Part shown: one piece after another, positions 1 to 7,655 of the stretch | How the letters are laid out: each line of letters opens with the position of its first letter | How positions within the stretch are numbered: the first letter of the stretch is position 1 | DNA from: Verrucomicrobiota bacterium | Lineage (GTDB): Bacteria > Verrucomicrobiota > Verrucomicrobiia > Chthoniobacterales > UBA10450 | Assembly (NCBI GenBank): GCA_003219095.1 | Contig: QHPM01000108.1 | Location: 1-17,698 of the forward strand | Direction of reading: 5' to 3' | DNA length: 17,698 bases | Program-made: the position numbers and the translations under genes | Notes under the pieces: generated by a model | Told to the model about the DNA's origin: nothing | The model's input: the letters and a program-made list of their open reading frames with translations, nothing else | Database searches by the model: none

Positions 1-486
1 ACTGCCATTTGAAATAATGCTGCTCGTTTGTTCGGTTCGGTTGCGACCTCCCACAGTCATAGTCCACGAGACTTGGACATCTACTTTGAGTAATCCCGTG
101 CCAAGGTCCGTGGCTGTCGAGTCATTAGTGACCGTGCCGTTAGGTGTGCGTGTGAATTTCGTTACTCCGCTGGGCGTCGGATATTTGCTAATCGTGACTA
201 CTTCGGTCGCCTTCTGCGAAAAAGGTGCCGGATTAGCAGACGTGCTCATCAGATTCTGCACAAAAGAAGTGCTCGTCAGATCAGAGAAAGCCAGATTGCG
301 CAAGACCTCGCTGCGATCCTGAACGCTTTGCACGGCAGCGAGTGATTCTTTACTTGCGTCGATGCACCGTAGACAGACGGCATTAAGCTCGAAAATCGAA
401 GCGAAGAAGATCGCGACCAAAACGACCGCAATAAGCGCCTCAGGCAATGTATTGGCTGCATCTGCGACCCGCTGGTTCTTGTTCAT
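1..486 (-). CDS. Type IV pilin/pseudopilin-like protein (5' part, runs off the window)
   Basis: An open frame of 162 codons runs from an ATG at 486 to base 1 without a stop, so the C-terminus is outside the window. The N-terminus is a short polar leader, then TLPEALIAVVLVAIFF, a hydrophobic helix of about 20 residues. This resembles the prepilin class III signal: cleavage after Ala in DAA|NTLPE would put Glu at mature position +5, as in type IV pilins and type II secretion pseudopilins. The usual Gly at -1 and Phe at +1 are absent. The rest is Ser/Thr-rich with predicted extended structure, as in PilV/GspI-like minor pilins. No clear Shine-Dalgarno site precedes the ATG. The role is inferred: a minor pilin or pseudopilin in the cell envelope. 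No partner genes are visible. Confidence 0.6.
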   Translation of the reverse strand, partial: MNKNQRVADAANTLPEALIAVVLVAIFFASIFELNAVCLRCIDASKESLAAVQSVQDRSEVLRNLAFSDLTSTSFVQNLMSTSANPAPFSQKATEVVTISKYPTPSGVTKFTRTPNGTVTNDSTATDLGTGLLKVDVQVSWTMTVGGRNRTEQTSSIISNGS

Positions 487-816
487 AAAAGAAAGGAATT
501 CTTATAATTACTATAGCAGCCGCGGTGCCATGGGAGGCCGTACCTGATACTATATACGCCACAACCAGAAAAAGTCGCGCGTCACAGCTGACCGGCTGGA
601 AAAGTCAGTTGCTCCCTAACTAACTGCGTCATCGGATGTTCTCTTGACGACGAACTTTTCCGGAACTCTCTCGCCTCAACAACTGGTCGGCGAAATAAGG
701 TCCGACACTTTTAATTCTCGCATTGGTTAAGCCAAAAAACGCGTGATCTTCTTGCCATCGCGTCCTAAATACGCGAAGTAGTCCGCCAGGCCGCGGCGTT
801 CCGCGGTCATACATCG
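487..816. other. Intergenic stretch upstream of tRNA-Pro
   Basis: About 330 bases lie between the start of the pilin-like gene (minus) and tRNA-Pro (plus). They must hold both promoters. The longer reading frames here look like noise, and no strong terminator or long repeat is seen. One short minus-strand ORF (727-810) has protein-like composition and is listed separately. Confidence 0.6.
727..810 (-). CDS. Possible 27-residue small protein or gene remnant
   Basis: An ATG at 810 opens a 27-codon frame ending in TAA at 727. The peptide contains GLADYFAYLGRDGKKITRFLA, whose mix of aromatic, acidic and basic residues looks more protein-like than the competing frame over 629-814. There is no Shine-Dalgarno site, and the start lies only 7 bp from the antisense side of tRNA-Pro. 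It could be a small protein, the tail of a decayed gene beside a tRNA, or chance. No family is recognised. Confidence 0.2.
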   Translation of the reverse strand: MTAERRGLADYFAYLGRDGKKITRFLA

Positions 817-890
817 CGGGCTGTGGCTCAGCTTGGTAGAGCGCCTCGTTCGGGACGAGGAGGCCGTGGGTTCAAATCCCACCAGCCCGA
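817..890 (+). tRNA. tRNA-Pro (anticodon CGG)
   Basis: A full cloverleaf can be drawn. The acceptor arms CGGGCTG (817-823) and CAGCCCG (883-889) pair perfectly, with discriminator A890. The D arm is GCTC...GAGC. The anticodon stem CCTCG/CGAGG encloses the loop TTCGGGA with anticodon CGG at 851-853 and the G37 expected for proline. The T arm is GTGGG-TTCAAAT-CCCAC. The 3' CCA is not encoded. It reads CCG codons. Confidence 0.96.
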
Positions 891-911
891 TTAAACGTGG
901 GTGGTCAAGGC

Positions 912-1631
912 ATGAACGAAACGGTCCTCACTACCATTGCCTTAACCGGATTCACGGTCGCATTTTTTCACGCTGCGATTCCGACCCACTGGTTGCCCTT
1001 CGTGGCAGCCGGTCGTGCGCAACGCTGGACTCATTCCAAAACACTTCTCATTACCGCACTGGCCGGTACCGGCCATGTCCTCACGACTGCGTTGCTGGGC
1101 TCACTCCTAACCATTTTTGGAGTCGCGCTGAGCACGCGCATTGGCACATGGTTCCCGCGAATAGCGGGAGCATTGCTAATCGTGCTCGGTCTATTCTACA
1201 TCTGGCGACAACTTTCCGGCCACGCTCACAGCCATACTCACTTGTTTTCGAAGGGTTGTAATAGCGGGAGCCAGCATCAACATCAGCATGAACTGAAGGA
1301 ATCGCTGGCGCATTTTCGTGCACCGGATATTTCGCGCACCCGTACCTCCGACTGGATCGCAATTGGCAGCCTTTTTGCCATGCTCACCTTCTCACCCTGT
1401 GAAGCGTTTCTGCCGATTTACGTTTCGGGAATTCGCTTCGGCTGGAGCGGTTTTGCCCTGCTAACCCTTATTCTCTCCACCGCCGCCGTTGCAGGAATGC
1501 TGGTTTTCACTTGGCTGGCCTTACTCGGAATTCGCAGCATCGGACTAGGTTGGTTTGAACGCTATGAAAGCCTGGTGATGGGATCGCTGCTGCTATTAGT
1601 TGGTGTGATGGTGCTTCTTTTCGAAAAATGA
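912..1631 (+). CDS. Polytopic membrane protein with His-rich loop, putative metal exporter
   Basis: This 239-residue protein has about six hydrophobic segments (near 5-30, 45-70, 82-99, 147-170, 178-208 and 219-236). TM1 carries FHAAIPTHWLPF (H20, H26), which resembles the His motif of the NiCoT/RcnA and UreH-like families (H-A-x-x-P-x-H). A cytoplasmic or periplasmic loop at 104-126 is rich in His (HAHSHTH, HQHQHE), typical of Ni/Co/Zn transporters. FSPCEAFLPIY near 160-170 recalls the PCE/PC motifs of the LysE/CcdA-like superfamily. I infer a divalent metal transporter, but the exact family and direction are uncertain; TauE/SafE-like is an alternative. The ATG at 912 is preferred over an in-frame GTG at 897, just after the tRNA. 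The gene sits 21 bp after tRNA-Pro and may share its transcript. Confidence 0.6.
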   Translation: MNETVLTTIALTGFTVAFFHAAIPTHWLPFVAAGRAQRWTHSKTLLITALAGTGHVLTTALLGSLLTIFGVALSTRIGTWFPRIAGALLIVLGLFYIWRQLSGHAHSHTHLFSKGCNSGSQHQHQHELKESLAHFRAPDISRTRTSDWIAIGSLFAMLTFSPCEAFLPIYVSGIRFGWSGFALLTLILSTAAVAGMLVFTWLALLGIRSIGLGWFERYESLVMGSLLLLVGVMVLLFEK

Positions 1632-1722
1632 CCGCGCGATTTGCTTGCCGAAACCGTTTGCCATCCTACACAACCAATGCTTGCGTTTCGGCTCACTCTT
1701 ACGCCAACTTTATCTATCCGCT

Positions 1723-1827
1723 ATGGGTTCTCTCAAAAAAAGACGCAAAGCGAAAATCTCCAAACACAAACGCCGCAAGCGAATGAAGGAGAATCGCCAT
1801 AAGAAGCGTCTGCGTTACAAGTCGTAA
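1723..1827 (+). CDS. AURKAIP1/COX24-domain small ribosomal protein (bS22/mS38-like)
   Basis: This 34-residue, extremely basic peptide begins MGSLKKRRKAKISKHKRRKR and ends in KKRLRYKS. The pattern M-x-S-x-KKRR-K-x-x-K-H-K-x-RK-x-x-K/R-x-x-R-H-K is that of the AURKAIP1/COX24 (DUF1713) family. Its members include mitochondrial mS38 and actinobacterial bS22, which bind the decoding region of the small ribosomal subunit. The ATG at 1723 is chosen because the family starts here; an upstream TTG at 1645 would add 26 unrelated residues. It lies 91 bp after the membrane protein gene and 53 bp before the TPR gene. The family is recognised with good confidence; its role in this organism is inferred. Confidence 0.85.
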   Translation: MGSLKKRRKAKISKHKRRKRMKENRHKKRLRYKS

Positions 1828-1880
1828 CGGCGACTACGGGCGGTTTGCCTCGGCAGACCGGCACGGTAGATTCAGGCACG

Positions 1881-3704
1881 ATGATGATTGCGCGCAAGCA
1901 GGCAGTTTATCTTGCGCTGCTTCTGCTGGTATGCTGCATCGGAAAAATCTCATCTGCACCGGCGCCATCTACGCGATTGCACAAGGCCACGGTGGCGCAC
2001 TCGGCCCCGAAGCGACCCGATGCAATCGATGATTCGCTGGCTCTACCTCCTGCGCGAGATTTGAATCTGAGCGTTGAGGGTGCGCACAAGGCCGAGGCCC
2101 TCGCCCATTTCGTCGAAGGAATCGATTTTGAGGAAGACGGCGAAATGGAAAAAGCTCTCGAAGCTTATCGTCAAGTTCTGAATGTCGATCCCGGGCAAAT
2201 CGAACTGGCAGTTCGCGTCGCGGCGTTGCTGACGCGAGACGATGATTATCCGAGCGCGATTGATGTCCTAAAAGACGCGGTCAAGGTGCATCCGAAAGCG
2301 CCGGAGCCTTATCTGGAGCTGGCTTTTATCTACGCCAAGTATTTGAAGAAAGTCGACCAGGCGATTGAGTTCGCCAACAAAGCCATCGCGCTGGATCCGC
2401 AGAAAATTGATGGCTACCAACGACTGTTTGAGATTCATCTCACCGCCGGCGATGAAAAAAGGGCAGTCGAAACTCTCGATCGCGCCGCCAAAACGCCAAA
2501 CGACGATCCGATTTTCTGGGCCAGGCTTGGCCGACTTTACGGCTCCGTCGTTTTGAAACCAGATGCCAAGCCGGTTCCGGAGCAAATAGCGCATCTAAAC
2601 GATGTTTTTAAGAAGGCGGCCGCGAAAGGGCAAAATGACGCTGCCGTTTTGAAGGAGGTGGGGGATTACTTCGCCTCTACCCAACAAATCAAGGAAGCGC
2701 TTCCGTTTTATTTGCGCGTCCTTGAGTTGCAACCTGACGATGCCAATGTCCGCGAAAAACTGGCGACCGGATTTGTCTTAACAAATCAGCGGGCACGCGC
2801 CGTGGAAACACTTGAAGCGATTATCCAGGAACACCCCGAAAAATATCAGCCCTACGAATTGTTAGCTCAATTGCACGATGATGAAGCGCGCGCGCTGCTT
2901 CGGGCTAATCAAACCGACCCGGCGAATGCGGAATTCAAGAAGGCGGCACAGAACTACGAACAGAGCCTGCTCATTAATCCAAATCATGCAGCCACATATT
3001 TGCGGTTGGCGGAATTATTGCTCGCGCCGCTGAAACAGAGCGAACGCGCCGTTTCTATTCTAACAGAAGCGCGTCGGCGTTATCCCGATGCTCCTGAGTT
3101 TGCCTACTACCTCGCGATTGCACTGCGCGAATCGAAAAAGGCGAAAGAAGCGGTGGTCATGTTCGAAGAAGCGCTCAACGAAGCGCAGAATGCGCAGGCT
3201 GATTTTTTGAAACCACGTTTTTACGTTGAATATGGCGCAGCGGCGGAAGAGGCCGGTCTCTATGATAAAGCGGCGGAACTTTTCCACAAAGCCATCGCGA
3301 TGGATCCCGCCAATGCGGCCGAGCCCTATAATTACCTCGGCTACATGTGGGCCGAGCAGAACAGTCATCTCGACGAAGCAGAGGACGCAATCAAGCGCGC
3401 GCTTCAACTCGACCCCGACAACGGCGCTTACCTCGATAGCATGGCCTGGGTGCAATACCGTCAGGGAAAATACGATCAAGCCTTGGAAAATTTAAAACGC
3501 GCGATTGAAAATTTGCCGCGCGAAGATGCTGTCGTTTTCGAACATCTTGGCGACGTCTATTCGAAGTTGAATCGTGTCTCCCAAGCACTCGAATCGTGGC
3601 AGAAGGCAAACACACTCGACCCATCGAATAAAAATCTTGCGGCAAAAATCGATGCCCAAAAAACCCGTGTCAGCAAAACGAATCCGACTGGAGCGAAACC
3701 GTGA
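1881..3704 (+). CDS. Secreted/periplasmic tetratricopeptide-repeat protein
   Basis: This protein is 607 residues long from the ATG at 1881; a second ATG at 1884 and an in-frame TTG at 1845 are alternatives. Residues 1-25 form a signal peptide (basic MIARKQ, then LALLLLVCC and a small-residue AxA-like end), so the protein is exported. From about residue 70 to the C-terminus it is built of TPR units with repeated A-x-x-x-Y/F-x-x-A-L/I-x-L-x-P patterns, for example KALEAYRQVLNVDPG and QALENLKRAIENLP. I count roughly nine to eleven units, with some irregular spacers. No catalytic motif is seen. It overlaps the next gene by 4 nt (GTGA), so the two are translationally coupled. A scaffold role in an envelope complex with the downstream AI-2E permease is inferred from this coupling only. 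Confidence 0.85.
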   Translation: MMIARKQAVYLALLLLVCCIGKISSAPAPSTRLHKATVAHSAPKRPDAIDDSLALPPARDLNLSVEGAHKAEALAHFVEGIDFEEDGEMEKALEAYRQVLNVDPGQIELAVRVAALLTRDDDYPSAIDVLKDAVKVHPKAPEPYLELAFIYAKYLKKVDQAIEFANKAIALDPQKIDGYQRLFEIHLTAGDEKRAVETLDRAAKTPNDDPIFWARLGRLYGSVVLKPDAKPVPEQIAHLNDVFKKAAAKGQNDAAVLKEVGDYFASTQQIKEALPFYLRVLELQPDDANVREKLATGFVLTNQRARAVETLEAIIQEHPEKYQPYELLAQLHDDEARALLRANQTDPANAEFKKAAQNYEQSLLINPNHAATYLRLAELLLAPLKQSERAVSILTEARRRYPDAPEFAYYLAIALRESKKAKEAVVMFEEALNEAQNAQADFLKPRFYVEYGAAAEEAGLYDKAAELFHKAIAMDPANAAEPYNYLGYMWAEQNSHLDEAEDAIKRALQLDPDNGAYLDSMAWVQYRQGKYDQALENLKRAIENLPREDAVVFEHLGDVYSKLNRVSQALESWQKANTLDPSNKNLAAKIDAQKTRVSKTNPTGAKP

Positions 3705-5116
3705 GTGAATCTGACGGCACGCGGTATCCGGCAGAATGGCAACGCAAGGCCATCTGGGCTGCAGTCAGCGCGCTCGCCATTAGCTTCCTCATTTTCGTAT
3801 TCGTCGCAGCGGTCTGGATCATGGCGAACGTGATCAGCTTTCTGCAACCAATTCTAATTCCCGTCGCGATCGCGGCCATTCTTGCCTATTTGCTTGACCC
3901 GGTTGTCACTCGAATGGCCGCCAACGGTCTTGGTCGCACGAAATCGATCATGCTGCTTTTTGCCATTGCCGGGCTCGGACTCGTCGCCATCGGCGCCTGG
4001 CTGGTGCCAGCAATTGGAATGCAGAGCACGAACCTGGTGAAGGAATTACCCCAATACACCGTCAAGACGCGCGATAAAATTGTCGATGTAATTTATCGCT
4101 ACGAACGAACCTTTGGTAGCAATGACAAAACACGAGCTAAAGCCACCAGTGGGATCGTAGATTGGTTGCTCGGGTCAACTCCGGCCCCAACGCCGAAACC
4201 AAGCCCGAAGCCTGCTGCCACCATTGCGCCGGAGGCTCTTCCGATTTCGTCACCATCCGCCACCCCGCCATTGGAAGAAATCTCCCCTGCTCCCTCTAAA
4301 TTGACCGATGCAGAACGCCGCCGCATTCAGGAACTGGTGGAAAAACAATTGCCGAATCTCGAAAGACAATTGCCCAACCTCACCGAGAAAATCTGGGCCA
4401 TAATTAAGAAAAGTATTGGCGGGTTTCTCGGCGTCACCGGTTTTCTTCTGAGCTTGGTTCTGGTGCCGATTTATTTATTCTTCTTTCTTAAACAACGGCC
4501 CGCCATCCAGCGTCGCTGGAAAGAATATTTGCCGCTTCGTAATTCGCCCCTCAAAGACGAAGTCGCCGACGTTCTCCTGCAGATCAACAGCTACATCATC
4601 GCCTATTTTCGCGGGCAACTCCTCGTCTGTCTCGTCGATGGCATTCTGATTGGCACGACTCTCTCGTTTCTTCCGCCGCCGGGGCTCAACTTCGCCGCCC
4701 TCATCGGCTGTCTCGTCGCCATTCTCACCATGATTCCGTATATCGGGATTATCATTTGCTGGATTCCTGCTGTCCTGATCGCAGCGGCGCAATGGGGCGA
4801 TTGGATGCATCCGCTGCTCGTAACGTTTATTTTCATCATCGTGCAAAATCTTGAAGGCTTGTTTTACGCGCCGCGCATCATCGGCAATTCCGTCGGCCTG
4901 CATCCCATGACAGTGATTGTTTCGATATTCGTCTGGGGTTTGCTCATTGGGGGATTGCTCGGTCCAATTTTGGCGGTGCCGTTGACGGCGACGATCAAAG
5001 TATTGCTCGCACGGTATGTTTGGGGGGAACGTCTGCGCGAAGAAGCGATTGAAGCAATCGAGGAGGTTCCGGTCGTGGCAGAAGAGGAAGCTGAGGCGGA
5101 GACCGCGCGCGCGTGA
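3701..5116 (+). CDS. AI-2E family transporter (PerM/YdiK-like permease)
   Basis: This protein is 471 residues long from a GTG that overlaps the upstream TPR stop. The layout fits the AI-2E exporter family: paired N-terminal helices (about 17-45 and 47-66), a third at 82-104, a long soluble loop, then C-terminal helices. It carries the family motifs AYFRGQLLVCLVDGI (301-315), MIPYIGIIICWIPAVLIAAA (344-363) and the G-L-H-P...G-G-L-L-G-P-I-L-A-V-P block (399-427). The soluble loop holds a Pro/Ala/Ser-rich linker at about 160-198 (TPAPTPKPSPKP), and the tail is acidic (EEVPVVAEEEAEAE). Members include the quorum-signal exporter TqsA and Na+/H+ antiporters, so the substrate cannot be named. TPR proteins flank it on both sides. 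Confidence 0.9.
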   Translation: MSESDGTRYPAEWQRKAIWAAVSALAISFLIFVFVAAVWIMANVISFLQPILIPVAIAAILAYLLDPVVTRMAANGLGRTKSIMLLFAIAGLGLVAIGAWLVPAIGMQSTNLVKELPQYTVKTRDKIVDVIYRYERTFGSNDKTRAKATSGIVDWLLGSTPAPTPKPSPKPAATIAPEALPISSPSATPPLEEISPAPSKLTDAERRRIQELVEKQLPNLERQLPNLTEKIWAIIKKSIGGFLGVTGFLLSLVLVPIYLFFFLKQRPAIQRRWKEYLPLRNSPLKDEVADVLLQINSYIIAYFRGQLLVCLVDGILIGTTLSFLPPPGLNFAALIGCLVAILTMIPYIGIIICWIPAVLIAAAQWGDWMHPLLVTFIFIIVQNLEGLFYAPRIIGNSVGLHPMTVIVSIFVWGLLIGGLLGPILAVPLTATIKVLLARYVWGERLREEAIEAIEEVPVVAEEEAEAETARA

Positions 5117-5163
5117 ACGGCACGCTTATTTAGAAGGAATCGCGCGTTGCCCATAGAAACGCG

Positions 5164-6987
5164 ATGACAGATCCGGTGATGCACCAGCTTGGGCGGCAGA
5201 GAAACAGAAAGACCTCAGTGGGTCAGACCCGTTCTGTCCGCGGCGGTCTAATCGTCCTGGCGGTCGTTGCTGGATTCGCGCTCGGGCTGCTTGTTCTTAG
5301 CATCGGTCCAAAACTCGTTAACACCTGGCGAGCATCGCGCTGGCTTCGACAGGCCGAAGTGAATCTGAAACAGGGAAATTTTAACGGCGCAAATGATGCC
5401 GCGCATCAGGCGTTACGGATCAATCATGATTCTTTGCCAGCCTATCAAATTCTGGCTGAAGCAACCGAGAAACAAAATCGCGCTGAAACCGTGATCTGGC
5501 GCGCTGAGATCGCACGGTTGCGACCGCGCGACATCGATAGCCAGCTCAACCTCGCCTCGGCTGCTTTGCGTTTCGGTCAGCTGGATGCAGCCCGCAAAGC
5601 GCTCGAGAGCGTGCCAAAGGAGAATCGAGACCGCGCGCCTTACCATGTCGTTGCCGGATGGTTGGCACGTGCGCAAGGCGACGAAGCAGGCCAGGAACGC
5701 CATTTCGCCGCAGCTCTGGAAAAAGAACCGGCCAACGAAACGTATCAATACAACCTCGCCGCGGTTCGGATCAAATCGCCTGATCCGCAGAAAAACGCGC
5801 GGGCGCGGGAAACACTCGAGCACCTCGTTAAAAGCGCTCCCTTTCGCGCCGGTTCCCTTCGCGCTTTGCTGAGTGATGCGGTCCAGCATAGCGACTTCGA
5901 GGCAGCCGATCGTTTCGCGCAGGAACTGCAGTTGAGCCCGCAGGTCACTTTTTCCGACGACCTGCTTTGCTTGGATTTTTACAAGAAACTCGATCAAAAA
6001 AAGCTGGGGACATTACTCGAGAAAGTGAAACCAGTGGCGGCGCGGCAACCCGAAGATCTCGCGGCGCTAATGGCATGGATGAATGGAAATGGCAAGAGCA
6101 CCGAAGTCCTGCGCTGGATGGAAAAGTTGCCGCCGGAAAAAACTGCTAACCCCCCACCGGCCATTGAAGTCGCCGATGCTTTTACCGCGCAAAAAAATTG
6201 GTCGCGTCTACGCCGTTGGACGAAGGGAGGTAACTGGGGCGACTCTGAATATCTGCGCCTCGCCTATCAGGTGTATGCGAAACAACAATCTCGCCAGGAA
6301 GGCGCCGATGCGGAATCTGCTTCGCTCTGGCACGATGCCGAGCGCGCCTGCGAAGAAAATCCCGAGCGTGAAATTCGACTGGCTCGTCTCGCCTCGAAAT
6401 GGAATCTGCCGAACCAAGCGGAGCAACTTTGGTTGCGTGTCGCCCATAATCCATTGAGCCGTCGCGAAGCGCTCGATGCCTTGTTTGAGATTTATCGCGC
6501 CAGCAATGATCTGCCTAATCTCTATCTCACCGCCATGCGTTTGCATGAAACCTCTCCAGAAGAACCGCTGATTGCAGCGGAGTATGCCCGCCTGTCCATC
6601 GTTCTTGATCGCAACCGCAGCGAAGGCCAGCGCGTTGCCACGGCGGCCTTCGATCAAGCGCCTACCGAGCCGCCGTGTGTCGTTGCCCAAGCGCTTTCTT
6701 TAAATTCACAAGGCCGAACCCGCGACGGAATCGCGGTCTTGCAAAAACTTCCGCCCGAAAAATTGCACGATGCCCGCGTCGCCCTCTACCTTGCTGTGCT
6801 CTTCCTTGATGATGGCAAAGCCGATGCCGCTCATGAATTCGTTGACGCTGCCAATTCCGGCTTCGTTTTCCCCGAAGAGAAAAGACTCTTGCAGGAAGCG
6901 TTGCAGAAACAATCCAATTCTACCTCTGCAACGCCGGCACCTTCGCCGACGGCCTCGCCCTCTCCCGCCAATTCCTCACCGCGTTAA
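5164..6987 (+). CDS. Membrane-anchored tetratricopeptide-repeat protein
   Basis: This 607-residue protein starts at ATG 5164, 47 bp after the AI-2E gene. A basic N-terminus (RQRNRKTSVGQTRSVRGG) precedes one hydrophobic segment at about 28-49 (LIVLAVVAGFALGLLVLSIG), which predicts an inner-membrane anchor with the body in the periplasm. The body is helical TPR-like repeats, clear in the first 200 residues (AEVNLKQGNFNGANDAAHQA, LNLASAALRFGQLDAARKAL) and more diverged later. The C-terminus is a Pro/Ser/Ala-rich tail (TPAPSPTASPSPANSS). No enzyme motif is seen. It is the last gene before the 7086-7123 terminator. A role as envelope scaffold or chaperone-like adaptor is inferred. Confidence 0.8.
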   Translation: MTDPVMHQLGRQRNRKTSVGQTRSVRGGLIVLAVVAGFALGLLVLSIGPKLVNTWRASRWLRQAEVNLKQGNFNGANDAAHQALRINHDSLPAYQILAEATEKQNRAETVIWRAEIARLRPRDIDSQLNLASAALRFGQLDAARKALESVPKENRDRAPYHVVAGWLARAQGDEAGQERHFAAALEKEPANETYQYNLAAVRIKSPDPQKNARARETLEHLVKSAPFRAGSLRALLSDAVQHSDFEAADRFAQELQLSPQVTFSDDLLCLDFYKKLDQKKLGTLLEKVKPVAARQPEDLAALMAWMNGNGKSTEVLRWMEKLPPEKTANPPPAIEVADAFTAQKNWSRLRRWTKGGNWGDSEYLRLAYQVYAKQQSRQEGADAESASLWHDAERACEENPEREIRLARLASKWNLPNQAEQLWLRVAHNPLSRREALDALFEIYRASNDLPNLYLTAMRLHETSPEEPLIAAEYARLSIVLDRNRSEGQRVATAAFDQAPTEPPCVVAQALSLNSQGRTRDGIAVLQKLPPEKLHDARVALYLAVLFLDDGKADAAHEFVDAANSGFVFPEEKRLLQEALQKQSNSTSATPAPSPTASPSPANSSPR

Positions 6988-7085
6988 TCGAATCGCACCG
7001 GTTCGGGTGTTGGCCGCTCCTACTTTCTCTGGAACTTTTACGCCGCCGCAGTGTTTCCAATTTGTATAGCTTAGGGATCAAAGGG

Positions 7086-7123
7086 AAACGCCGGGAGCTT
7101 GATGCTTCCGGCGTTTATTTTTT
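7086..7123 (+). terminator. Strong rho-independent terminator
   Basis: A 13-bp stem AAACGCCGGGAGC / GCTTCCGGCGTTT (one G-T pair) encloses the loop TTGAT. ATTTTTT follows at 7117-7123. It ends the plus-strand run of 912-6987, and its T-run overlaps the stop codon of the convergent gene (7122-7124). Confidence 0.9.
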
Positions 7124-7643
7124 ATGGCGCGAGTAATTTCCATTGCTCGACTTCGATTGCCGTGGTCGTCGGACGAATACATCGCATCGCACAAATCGAG
7201 GTGAAACAAACTTCGTGAAATGGCAGCCGTATTTTATCGGCTAGTCTTTGCTTGGTCTCTGGCGGCAACTTTGCATAAAGCAAACTGAGGTGCGGATCGA
7301 TCAGGTAACGGTTCCGCGCACCGCTCGCTTTCCAGATCGCATCGCCTAACTGTTGCAACGCACTGTTTGTTTCGAACTGAACGAAAAGCGTCTTCGTAAA
7401 ATTTTTGCTGAATCGAATGCTATGAATCGTTAGCTCGACGTTAACCTGTCCGAGGTCGCGCAAGACTGCAAGCGGAGCACGCGAATTTTCCGGCGCGATA
7501 AAAACGGTTGCGTGGGGTTCGAACAAGGGAGCGTCAAATTGCCCCGCCAAATCCCTAATTTTTCGCGAGAACAGTTCGCGCGCTGCTCTTTCCGGTAGCA
7601 ACCAATAAGCAATCGCGTGCGCTTTTTCTACCATTGATTTCAT
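7122..7643 (-). CDS. 2H phosphoesterase superfamily protein (LigT/cyclic phosphodiesterase-like)
   Basis: This 173-residue protein has two H-x-S/T motifs, the hallmark of the 2H phosphoesterases: HATVFI at 44-49 and HLSLLY at 118-123. They lie about 74 residues apart, as expected for the two-lobed fold in which both His residues act on a 2',3'-cyclic phosphate or a 2'-5' linkage. Length and motif spacing suit the plant/yeast CPDase-like branch. The likely reaction is hydrolysis of a cyclic phosphate on RNA ends or a nucleotide, in the cytoplasm. The ATG at 7643 is used; the ATG at 7634 (MVEKAHAIAYW) is an equally good start. A repeat element begins 13 bp upstream. The gene converges on the TPR operon and shares the terminator sequence. 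Confidence 0.8.
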   Translation of the reverse strand: MKSMVEKAHAIAYWLLPERAARELFSRKIRDLAGQFDAPLFEPHATVFIAPENSRAPLAVLRDLGQVNVELTIHSIRFSKNFTKTLFVQFETNSALQQLGDAIWKASGARNRYLIDPHLSLLYAKLPPETKQRLADKIRLPFHEVCFTSICAMRCIRPTTTAIEVEQWKLLAP

Positions 7644-7655
7644 TCCGAAATTCCC

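Noticed and set aside
629..814. 61-codon minus-strand ORF before tRNA-Pro
   Set aside because: It has no start signal and no recognisable family, and it overlaps in another frame the more protein-like 727-810 ORF. Kept out as likely noise.
833..1261. 142-codon plus-strand ORF starting inside tRNA-Pro
   Set aside because: It reads through the tRNA and overlaps the membrane protein gene out of frame. Shadow.
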